This document shows, one piece after another, positions 11,301-18,128 of a DNA stretch of 64,000 nucleotides (the first letter of the stretch is position 1; every line of letters starts with the position of its first letter). A program made the position numbers and the translations under genes. Location of the stretch: NCBI GenBank assembly GCA_039970095.1, contig JBDVMP010000046.1:1-64000 (forward strand), read 5' to 3'. This DNA comes from JAMZMI01 sp039970095. Lineage in GTDB: Bacteria; Bacteroidota; Bacteroidia; Cytophagales; Cyclobacteriaceae. The notes under the pieces are model-generated. The model was not told the DNA's origin. It made no database searches and saw only the letters and a list, made by a program, of their open reading frames with translations.

Positions 11301-11655
11301 GGATATATTGTTCAAAATCTGATGCATTTAGGCCTGCGGACCCACCAAAACTCATGGTAAAGTTTGTTGGAGAACTGCCTGATAAGCCATTTGTAAGATT
11401 GGTAACAGTGATCGGGCCATATGCCGCACTTGTTGGAACTGTCACTTCCATCTGGGTGGAACTAATGAAGTTAAAACTGGCCACAGCAGGGCCAAAGTTT
11501 ACCTGAGAATTGGCTACAAAGTTCGTTCCGCCAATGGTAATCGTTTCACCTGGAGCAGCAGACATTTTGCTGATGAAGGAAACAATAGGTTGCTGAGCGA
11601 GTACCGTCAGGCTCAAGCAAAATAGTATCGAGAAAAATATGCCTTTTACTTTCAT
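8332..11655 (-). CDS. T9SS type B sorting domain protein with IPT/TIG, FG-GAP and PKD modules
   Basis: The ATG at 11655 is chosen because it begins a clean signal peptide (MKVKGIFFSILFCLSL...LAQ); the longer frame only adds eight residues. The product is 1107 residues. An IPT/TIG-like domain (about 25-105) is followed by FG-GAP/VCBS repeats (about 120-490, repeated DxDGDGKxD motifs), then PKD/Ig-like modules with paired Cys (about 500-1010). The last 85 residues (FSPNGD start, VYIFDSRGSRVF, YFFVLKC end) match the CHU_C / type B T9SS sorting domain. It is expected to cross the outer membrane through the T9SS and stay on the surface. Its start overlaps the stop of the upstream PorP/SprF-like gene by one base (TAATG), so the two are probably translationally coupled, which fits the usual pairing of PorP-like proteins with type B cargo. 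Its ligand is unknown. Confidence 0.92.
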   Translation of the reverse strand: MKVKGIFFSILFCLSLTVLAQQPIVSFISKMSAAPGETITIGGTNFVANSQVNFGPAVASFNFISSTQMEVTVPTSAAYGPITVTNLTNGLSGSSPTNFTMSFGGSAGLNASDFEQYILQETGGTSKTNLIWDVCLCNLDDDGDLDAISTHSKSNSIFAFRNGSTVSTTTFSIPGSIGLANPVDVGLITTYMECSDLDGDGKSDIAIGANDARTNRHLTFFRNNFSGSIMSISNDYEIDIPVTTSGNRAINTFKLVDVDGDGKKDVVAGIRNDPSFIIYLNTSSVGNISFNSTPIIFTLPITGASTTAHIDYGNLNGDGATDIVVSTGTGIILAYKNQSTKGNVQFASPVELSISNSPSSINLVDLTDDDLAELVVVQQTQNMVRVYSNTTSNAQSEISYSSATLINQADPLFSAAGDLNGDGLPDLAVSTATQGILLLENTSSGGNLSLATGVLIDLDGTKATRNIRIADVNGDAKPDIVAAFNSFDGGVGEFSVVTNRSCLSPSISPADVSFCYDIAFDLSAPKAFGVTYAWSSTEAGVTFDDNTAENVSVTVAGGSASTIPITLTMNSTDGSCTDPVTQNYSLISGTPAAAPTININQAGTVCGGDAFTLSTSTTGASYLWTLPDGSEATTSTITVSSAVSTDAGIYSLRVQESGGCYGNTGTITVDVDVPPSLSIANTSGNDNFCSDGAGITLEVPEYDGLSLKWFKDGADQSNSTGTITVQTTGGVYTVEVTSDDTGCTTTSESLEVFAIAPPVPMISANSEICVDVPLDFSAESSTSADGFAVTHSWDFKDGNTATGLTTTNTFTAAGTYLVELTTSYDDVDLCSDVITLNVTVSDIPTVNITNVSGTTVKCPSDSVELTLPANYQAIDWLVDGVSTGNTSTSFYAKTVEGQSSVEITANVTTDIGCTTQTEPLSISNFSDSGISITAEGFTADQDTIQLESGIKSVLLTAATAGGSNYMWEALDLNVLSTTTGQTTEVFPSAAFTTITATATDGNGCTESQNIVIEKPGLQPRKAFSPNGDTQNDCWEITNSDSQAGCTVYIFDSRGSRVFEGQSPFPNNCVWNGQINGNGGDAVEGVYFFVLKCDDKSSSQTGTILLAR

Positions 11656-13613
11656 TACTCGCTGACCTTTAGCACCCATACTTTAGACATTCCGCTTCTG
11701 CCTTTGACCCGGTTTCTTTGGATATTGGCAGATTTTAAATCGTTAGACTGATAAATCGTTACATAGTAATAACCTCTCTCTGAGAGGTAACCCACTCTGG
11801 TGTCATGGAAGCCTCTCTCAAACATCTTATCGCTCAAGTCTTGCGCATGTTGAAAACTGCTAAATGCGCCAGCAACTACATAATTGCCGGCAGGTAACTC
11901 AAGCATGTGACCACCTCTTTTTACTTCCAAATGTTCATTCGAATTAGCCAATTCCTCATGTGTTCGTTCATCCTGAACAGGCTCTTCCTCAATGGCTTCT
12001 TCGACCAAAGGCTCTTCTATTACTGGTTCTTCCTCTACAACCTCTTCCTGAACTGGTTCTTCTACTGTCTCAACTATAGGGGACTCATCAGCGGGAACCT
12101 CAGGAACAATATCGACCTCAGGAGTAGGAACTGGGGTAGGCGGTGTATTTGTGATTACAATGTTTGCGGCTCCAAGTCCAAGTGTCTGGGATGGGCTGTG
12201 ATCAATTTGATCTGCTTGAGTTTCTGTGAGAATAGGATCCCAAACCACAAGCACTTCTTTTTGTCCACCATCAATAACCCTGATCCATTTCACCCCAACT
12301 TCTTTGGACCCATCTGCAGCTATTCTTTCCAAAGGAGGTTCATCAGGGGTTGCTATTCTATAAGTTTCACTTTTAGCTCCAGGTGGTGGGGGTGGCAACC
12401 AACTGAAAACGACTTCTTTTTCACCATTTTCATTAATTCGGTCAAACTTGATTCCTTTTTCTGTTTCACCAAACTCATTTACCCTTTCTACTAGCTGCTC
12501 TTCCCGTTCGTAATTCCAGGTGTTCTTTGGTTTTTCTTCTGACTTATCTTCTACCGGAGCGCCAAGTATGCCCAATTCGTCTTCTGACTCTTTAGCCTGA
12601 GCGGCAGCTCGGCTCTCTCTCAGTTCCTGAAGTTTTCTTTGCCGTTCCAGTTCGGCTTGTTTGGCTCTTTGTTCGGCATCTAGCCTATGACTTTTGATAA
12701 AAGATGAAACGTGCTCTGCATGCTCTTTTTTGCTTCCTATGTGGTAACCTATATGAATTTCATGAGAGTTGCCCAGGAGTCCACCGTAGTTTGGGTTTCC
12801 AAATTCATAGGAGTACCCAATACCCATTTTTTCTTTGACCTTCGCGCCGAGCAACCCAACAGTTGTACCACCTTGCCGATATGAGCCTCCAACCCAAACC
12901 AGATGATATATGTGAAATATCACTGTTGCTTCGTATTGATTTGCATGATATTTATTGTACCGATAGATCAGATGTGGTTCTATGGCGATATCGTCATTGA
13001 TGTGCCCGCGGTAATTGGTCTTAAAAAGAATGTTGTCGGTGGGTTTGGGAGCGGTTAGCTCGAAACCACTGTTTTGTGGGATGGTTGAACTAAAAAGAGA
13101 AGGTAGCGCAACCCCTACATTAAAGTGACCAAAATGATAAGTGAATCCGAAATCCCCGAGGAGAAAACTTCCAGCCTGAGGCAAATCGGCAAATGCAGCA
13201 TCGTTAGGGGAATCAATGATTGTTCTGTCGAGCATGGTGTTCCCTGCTCCGATAGATAGTCCAAACCGAAAAAAATGTTCACGATCTAATGTTACTAGAT
13301 AGCCGGCAGTTATTTTCCCTCCACTGGTTGTCAGTGGGCCTGTGGATTGATTATAAGCAAATGTTCCGAATGAAAGGCCTCCTTTGAGGGGCACGTGAAA
13401 GTTGACATGGGCCACTTGAGGTCCTCCATCTATTCCACTCCATTGCGTCTTGTACATTGCAAAAATCACAGCATGACCCTCAACTCCGGCATATGCTGGG
13501 TTGTAGATATACGGGTTCATGAAAAACTGATTATAAACGTGCGGGAGAGTTTGGGAAGAAACGGTATAAACGTTTAATACCAAAGCGATTAACAGCGGAA
13601 AAAGTTTTTTCAT
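11655..13613 (-). CDS. PorP/SprF-family T9SS membrane protein with a C-terminal SPOR domain
   Basis: The start is set at the ATG at 13613, which opens a signal peptide (MKKLFPLLIALVLNVY...SSQ); the product is 652 residues. Residues about 22-310 match the PorP/SprF outer-membrane barrel family, beginning with the hallmark QTLPHVYNQFFMNPYIYNPAYAG-type sequence. The rest is not usual for the family. There is a charged helical stretch (about 310-350, Arg/Glu/Ala/Gln-rich), a set of short repeats of the form (N/D)GxKEVxxxW with a run of five prolines (about 370-465), a Pro/Glu/Val-rich spacer (about 495-560), and a SPOR-like domain over the last 75 residues (GNYVVAGAFSSFQHAQDL to WVLKVSE). SPOR domains normally bind denuded peptidoglycan, so the tail may tether the barrel to the cell wall. 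PorP-like proteins help secrete or retain type B cargo, and two such genes follow directly. Confidence 0.9.
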   Translation of the reverse strand: MKKLFPLLIALVLNVYTVSSQTLPHVYNQFFMNPYIYNPAYAGVEGHAVIFAMYKTQWSGIDGGPQVAHVNFHVPLKGGLSFGTFAYNQSTGPLTTSGGKITAGYLVTLDREHFFRFGLSIGAGNTMLDRTIIDSPNDAAFADLPQAGSFLLGDFGFTYHFGHFNVGVALPSLFSSTIPQNSGFELTAPKPTDNILFKTNYRGHINDDIAIEPHLIYRYNKYHANQYEATVIFHIYHLVWVGGSYRQGGTTVGLLGAKVKEKMGIGYSYEFGNPNYGGLLGNSHEIHIGYHIGSKKEHAEHVSSFIKSHRLDAEQRAKQAELERQRKLQELRESRAAAQAKESEDELGILGAPVEDKSEEKPKNTWNYEREEQLVERVNEFGETEKGIKFDRINENGEKEVVFSWLPPPPPGAKSETYRIATPDEPPLERIAADGSKEVGVKWIRVIDGGQKEVLVVWDPILTETQADQIDHSPSQTLGLGAANIVITNTPPTPVPTPEVDIVPEVPADESPIVETVEEPVQEEVVEEEPVIEEPLVEEAIEEEPVQDERTHEELANSNEHLEVKRGGHMLELPAGNYVVAGAFSSFQHAQDLSDKMFERGFHDTRVGYLSERGYYYVTIYQSNDLKSANIQRNRVKGRSGMSKVWVLKVSE

Positions 13614-13635
13614 ACACAAATACCTGTTGCCCAAT

Positions 13636-13657
13636 ATGGATAGTTGAATCTATCCAT
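13636..13657. promoter_or_regulatory. Perfect 8-bp inverted repeat upstream of the PorP/SprF-like gene
   Basis: ATGGATAG and CTATCCAT are separated by six bases (TTGAAT). A third copy of the half-site GGATAG lies at 13666-13671. The cluster is 23-58 bases upstream of the PorP-like start, a reasonable place for an operator. Whether any regulator binds here is unknown. Confidence 0.35.
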
Positions 13658-13758
13658 GATCTATTGGATAGCTAAAATATATATAATTATACATTAATGG
13701 AATATTTTGAGACGTAATTGAACATATTCTAAATGTTCTGAAATTGAATTTTAGCAAG

Positions 13759-13786
13759 AAAAAAAGGGATTCAGACTTATAATCCC
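13759..13786 (-). terminator. Minus-strand hairpin plus U-run in the divergent intergenic region
   Basis: On the minus strand, GGGATT and AATCCC form a six-bp stem around a nine-base loop, followed by seven T. This is the form of an intrinsic terminator for leftward transcription. It sits about 145 bases upstream of the PorP-like start with no complete minus-strand gene ending before it. It could be an attenuator in a long leader or a block on antisense reading from the plus-strand genes. Confidence 0.4.
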
Positions 13787-13811
13787 TGCCTATTTTAGCT
13801 ATTATTACATC

Positions 13812-14627
13812 ATGATGAGGTGTGCGCTTAAATTCTTTTTTCTAACTATCGGTTTTCTCTTCTGCCTTGGTTCTGCAAATGCACAGTATTGGTTTGGCCC
13901 CAAAGTAGGCGGAAGTCTGAGTCATTTTATTTACCAGGATAGTGATTATGTAATTGATTCCTTTAAAGTTAGCCCGACTTATAATTATGAGTTCGGTGGG
14001 GTAATCATTTATCAAGCCAATAAAATATTTTCTGTTCAGGGCGAAGCAACTTATGAGATAATTGATCGAACGCTTAGAAGTCGGCCTAATTATGATCAAG
14101 AAGTATACAGTAAGATGCGATACCGTTTTCTATCCGTTCCTATGCTTTTTAGAGTGAGTTTTGGTGGTGAGCCTATTCATTATTATTTATCAGGAGGAAT
14201 CAAGCTTAAATTTTGGATGGGAGGAAAGGGGAAAATAGTCTCTGGAGAACCGGAATTTGGAGAGCTGGGAGATAATATTGATAAAATAGTGTTCAGGCAG
14301 TCCAAGTCTGATCCGGTGGCAGGCACCTATGCAGTGCGCGAAGCTAATATTATGCAATTTGGACTTTCACTGGGTGGTGGTATGTATTTCGATCTGGTCA
14401 CTCATGGTAGGTTGCTTCTAGATGCCAGGTACACCTTTGGTCACTCCAATTTTGGGTTTAATAACAATCCGGATTTCTTAAATGATGTAACTGGGTATAA
14501 GGAGCGATTCACTTTTCGAGCCAACACACTTTCCGTTTCCCTTGCCTATTTATTTGAATTTGATCAGCAATTGCAGAGAAAAGGAAAGAGTACTAGTGAA
14601 AGGAGTAACAAAGCCCATAAGAAGTAG
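13812..14627 (+). CDS. PorT-family outer-membrane beta-barrel protein
   Basis: The gene has adjacent ATG codons at 13812 and 13815, and either gives a good signal peptide ending in GSANAQ (residues about 1-25). The mature part (WFGPKVGGSLSHF, then alternating aromatic/polar strands such as YRFLSVPMLFRVSFGG and LSVSLAYLFEF) fits the OMP_b-brl_2/PorT-like eight-strand barrel family, and 271 residues is near the usual size. The last 25 residues are a basic, Ser/Lys-rich tail after the final strand, which is slightly unusual. The gene is divergent from the T9SS locus to its left and 101 bases from the transporter gene to its right. No substrate or partner can be read from the sequence. Confidence 0.8.
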   Translation: MMRCALKFFFLTIGFLFCLGSANAQYWFGPKVGGSLSHFIYQDSDYVIDSFKVSPTYNYEFGGVIIYQANKIFSVQGEATYEIIDRTLRSRPNYDQEVYSKMRYRFLSVPMLFRVSFGGEPIHYYLSGGIKLKFWMGGKGKIVSGEPEFGELGDNIDKIVFRQSKSDPVAGTYAVREANIMQFGLSLGGGMYFDLVTHGRLLLDARYTFGHSNFGFNNNPDFLNDVTGYKERFTFRANTLSVSLAYLFEFDQQLQRKGKSTSERSNKAHKK

Positions 14628-14696
14628 GATTTAATTCGATGTAATAAATTTCGGCAGCATAATATCACTTATCAATACACGCTTATTTTTATAATG

Positions 14697-14714
14697 ATCT
14701 GATTTGTTTCAGAT
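14697..14714. promoter_or_regulatory. Perfect 6-bp dyad before the nucleotide-transporter fusion gene
   Basis: ATCTGA and TCAGAT flank a six-base spacer (TTTGTT). The dyad ends 14 bases before the proposed TTG start, so a protein bound here would block initiation of transcription or translation. No regulator is identified. Confidence 0.3.
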
Positions 14715-14728
14715 AATCTCTTTCATAA

Positions 14729-17700
14729 TTGATAGAGACGAATAATATCTCTATTTTTAAGCGTTATACAAAATTGTCCTTTTTCGTGATAAAGTCTTTT
14801 TTAGCGTTTCTTGGAGGTGAGCCTGGTGAGGAAAAACCGATGCTGTTATTGTTAGGTATGGGTTTTTTTATGGGTATTTTTCTAGCCACCTATCAAATCG
14901 GTGCAGAGACTTTATTCCTTTTGCAACTAGGAGAAGAGTTTCTGGATACCGCTTTTTTTACAGCTGGGGGTTTGGGTATTATAAGCACAATACTTTTTGT
15001 GTACCTACAGAAGAAAATCAACTTTTCAACCCTAATTATTTCCAATCTGTTTTTGATTTTCCTCTTCATGGGAGGTATGAGGTTTGCTTTTCAGATAGTT
15101 GAGTATGATACAGCTGCTTCAGGATTCAAACTGCTTCCGTTCATTATGTTTGTGATGATCGGTCCTATTACGGCTATTACGATTCTCGGTTTTTGGGGGG
15201 TGTTTGGGCGTATGTTTGATTTGAGAGCGTCTAAAAGGATTATTGGAGGTATTGATACTGGTGCGCTGACAGCAACGATAATAGCTTTCTTTTCGATCCC
15301 CTTAATTCAGGATATCCCAGGGATGGGTGAGGCCTATGACTTAATCTTCGTTTCGGTTATTGCGGCATTTGGTGTTTTGTTCTTCACTATTTGGATAATC
15401 AAAGATTTTAACATTGATAAGGTAACCAAGGTTAAAAGCCAATCAAAGACCATCAAGGTTAGTTACTTTGATCTCATCAAAGACCCATATTTAGCGTTAT
15501 TATGCTTATTTCTAGTGTTTTCGGTAGGAGCGAGCATTTTCGTTGATTATACTTTTTACACAGTCACAGAGATTAATTTCCCGGATGAAGATAAGCTGAC
15601 TACATTTCTCTCCTTCTTTAGTGGGACAATCATGATCATGAGTTTCTTGATCCAAAGTTTTATCAATGATATTATCATTGGGCGATTTGGACTGAAGGTA
15701 GCTCTTATGACTATGCCGATAATTCTTATTCTTTTCACTGTTGGAGGAATTATCTCAGGACATATTTTTGGATATGAAGTGAGAGGGAAAGAGTTCTTGT
15801 TTTTCTTTCTTTTCACAGTAAGCGCCAAGGCTTTTACAGCTAGTTTGAGAGATGCCCTGGAAAACCCGGCCTTCAAGTTGTTTTTTCTTCCAATAGATAT
15901 TCGCATTCGATTTGATATCCAAACTCGTATAGAAGGTGTTGTCAATCAAGCTGCCATTCTATTGGCAGGTCTCATTCAGATGGGACTTGGGCTGCTGACC
16001 TTCCTTGAGTTGATTCATTATTCGTATTTCATTGTTGCATTGGGCGGTATGGTGATTTTCTTGGCTGGAAAGTTATTTTCTCAATATAAGATTACGCTGA
16101 AAAAAACCCTTGAGAAGCAAAAAATGGAGCTTAAGGGCGATGGTAAAAGAAATGAAGCTAATACTTTAAACATTATCAAGCACGAGCTTGGCAGTAAGGA
16201 TGTATCCAGAATCATTAATGGACTCAAACTTCTGGAACGAGTTGATCCAATTCAATTTGAATACGCTCTGTTGGATATGCTTAATGTGCGTTTTGCTCAG
16301 GTACGTAAATATGCATACGAAAAGTTAGATCAATATCTGTGTTTTGATGCACTGGAGATTATTAAGAAAGATGCCAAAACCGAAGGAGATGAAGAAGCCT
16401 TAAAAGCAGCTAAGAAAGCAATCGTGAACTTGCAAGAAGCAGCTGATTTTGATTTGTCAGATGTGAATATTCGGAAGCTGTTGCGCTCGACAGAGTCCGA
16501 AGATAGAATAAGGGTTGCCAGGCTAATGGTAAAGTCCACAGATGACAAGCACTTGGCTTATATAATGGAGTTGCTCAGAGATATTAACCCGGCAGTACGC
16601 CTGGCAGCTATGATCACTGCAGGAAAATTAAAACGCCCGGAATTGTGGCCTACTCTTGTTGAAAACTTGCATATAGCTAAATATGGCAATGCTGCGGTTT
16701 CAGCACTTGCAGTTGGAGGAGAAGCCACTTTTCACACTATAGATACTTCTTTTTATAAAACGGGACAGTATTCGGATTCCATGCTCAGAATAGTCCAGCT
16801 ATTGGGTAAAGTTGGAGGCAAAACCTCACTGGAGTTGCTTTGGAAAAAAATTGATTTTCCGGATAAAAAAATAGTTTCAGAGTTGTTGCTTTCACTCAGT
16901 TATTTAGGTTTTGAGGCCAGAGATTTTCAAGCGTCTAGAATAAAAATTATTTTGGAAGATGAAATCGGAGATATTGCCTGGAATATTAAAACCAATATTG
17001 ATATTCCTGCTGAAGATGACCTGGATCTCATGATTCGAGAGGCATTTAAAGAGGAAGACAAGCAGAACTATCACAATATATTCATGCTTTTGAGTATGAT
17101 TTACGATAGCCAGAATATCCTACTTATCAAGGAGAACATACAGGATGGCACATCAGACAGTATCACATTTGCTGTAGAAATGATGGATGTTTTCGTAGAT
17201 GAAGAGTTGAAGCCCAAACTCTTCCCAATACTAGATGATCTCAAAGTTGAGGATAAACTTGCAAAGCTTCATAATCACTACCCTCCAGAAGACTTTGAAT
17301 CGTATCATGATTTATTGCTTCAGGTGATCAATAGAAATTACAATAGAATAAACCGATACACAAAGGCTCTGGCACTTTATAAAATCGGGCAAATGGAAGG
17401 GGTGAAAGTAAGTGCAGATCTTATAGCGAATTTGTTTAACCCTGATAATTTTTTATTGCAGACTGCAGCTTATGTAATCTATTCCATCGACAAAGAAGCA
17501 TATCATTTGCATACAAAACGACTTAAGGCATCTGTAAAAAAAGAACTAGACAAAGCCATCCTGCCTCCTGTATTTAGAGGAGAGGATGAGGACTATCATC
17601 AGAAGTTGCTTTTAATTGAAAGGGTCATTTTTCTAAAAAAAGTTAATGAGCTTGATTCCATATCAGGTGAGCTTATTACTTATATTGCTGAATTACTGGA

Positions 17701-18049
17701 AGAGATTCGAGTTGATGAAGGTACTGTCATTGTAGATGAAGGACAAAGTGGAGATGTCCCTCTATTTATTATTTTAGAGGGGTCGGTGGATGTTTACGAA
17801 GGTGATAATTTGGTAGAAACAAAATCAAGAGGAAATTTGATAGGTGAAAAAATGATACTTTCAACCGATGCATGCCCTCAAACGGTACTAACTCGAAACC
17901 AGTGTACTATGCTTACATTAGACAAATCAAGCCTGTTGGACTTGATTTCTAAACATACAGAAATGGTTAAAGTGTTTATTGATATTTTGAACGGTATAGA
18001 ACATCATGAAGAGGAAGTTGAGGTTTCAGACATTCTTGTGGGTGTTTGA
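14729..18049 (+). CDS. Npt1/Npt2-like nucleotide transporter fused to HEAT repeats and a cyclic-nucleotide-binding domain
   Basis: The product is up to 1106 residues. Residues about 25-450 hold roughly twelve hydrophobic segments. The opening (GEEKPMLLLLGMGFFMGIFLA, then GAETLFL) resembles the ATP/ADP translocase (TLC/Npt) family within the major facilitator fold. Residues about 480-930 are helical HEAT-like repeats. Residues about 985-1090 resemble a cNMP-binding domain (EGTVIVDEGQSGD, then FIILEGSVDVYE and a GNLIGEKMIL loop). The arginine that normally contacts the cyclic phosphate is not obvious, so ligand binding is uncertain. The start is doubtful: a TTG at 14729 keeps the GEE segment, a GTG lies at 14786, and an ATG at 14840 with a nearby GAGG would remove that segment. 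The gene precedes the TIR-like/STAND cluster by 79 bases and could supply or sense a nucleotide signal there, which is speculation. Confidence 0.82.
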   Translation: MIETNNISIFKRYTKLSFFVIKSFLAFLGGEPGEEKPMLLLLGMGFFMGIFLATYQIGAETLFLLQLGEEFLDTAFFTAGGLGIISTILFVYLQKKINFSTLIISNLFLIFLFMGGMRFAFQIVEYDTAASGFKLLPFIMFVMIGPITAITILGFWGVFGRMFDLRASKRIIGGIDTGALTATIIAFFSIPLIQDIPGMGEAYDLIFVSVIAAFGVLFFTIWIIKDFNIDKVTKVKSQSKTIKVSYFDLIKDPYLALLCLFLVFSVGASIFVDYTFYTVTEINFPDEDKLTTFLSFFSGTIMIMSFLIQSFINDIIIGRFGLKVALMTMPIILILFTVGGIISGHIFGYEVRGKEFLFFFLFTVSAKAFTASLRDALENPAFKLFFLPIDIRIRFDIQTRIEGVVNQAAILLAGLIQMGLGLLTFLELIHYSYFIVALGGMVIFLAGKLFSQYKITLKKTLEKQKMELKGDGKRNEANTLNIIKHELGSKDVSRIINGLKLLERVDPIQFEYALLDMLNVRFAQVRKYAYEKLDQYLCFDALEIIKKDAKTEGDEEALKAAKKAIVNLQEAADFDLSDVNIRKLLRSTESEDRIRVARLMVKSTDDKHLAYIMELLRDINPAVRLAAMITAGKLKRPELWPTLVENLHIAKYGNAAVSALAVGGEATFHTIDTSFYKTGQYSDSMLRIVQLLGKVGGKTSLELLWKKIDFPDKKIVSELLLSLSYLGFEARDFQASRIKIILEDEIGDIAWNIKTNIDIPAEDDLDLMIREAFKEEDKQNYHNIFMLLSMIYDSQNILLIKENIQDGTSDSITFAVEMMDVFVDEELKPKLFPILDDLKVEDKLAKLHNHYPPEDFESYHDLLLQVINRNYNRINRYTKALALYKIGQMEGVKVSADLIANLFNPDNFLLQTAAYVIYSIDKEAYHLHTKRLKASVKKELDKAILPPVFRGEDEDYHQKLLLIERVIFLKKVNELDSISGELITYIAELLEEIRVDEGTVIVDEGQSGDVPLFIILEGSVDVYEGDNLVETKSRGNLIGEKMILSTDACPQTVLTRNQCTMLTLDKSSLLDLISKHTEMVKVFIDILNGIEHHEEEVEVSDILVGV

Positions 18050-18083
18050 TTTTTAAAGAGTAAAAATTAACGTAATTTCAAAA

Positions 18084-18105
18084 CATCAAATTGTAAGGTT
18101 TGATG
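18084..18105. promoter_or_regulatory. 7-bp inverted repeat upstream of the TIR-like/STAND cluster
   Basis: CATCAAA and TTTGATG flank eight bases. The right arm overlaps TAAGGTTTG, one base longer than the Bacteroidota -7 consensus TAnnTTTG. The dyad ends 23 bases before the ATG at 18129. It may be an operator or promoter element, which would make the cluster separately controllable from the transporter gene. Confidence 0.35.
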
Positions 18106-18128
18106 CTTACCTGCCTAACTAACATAAA

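Noticed and set aside
11907..12494. 195-codon plus-strand frame opposite the PorP linker
   Set aside because: It is the antisense of the Glu/Pro-rich repeat region; its Phe/Leu/Trp-rich product is what such repeats give on the other strand.
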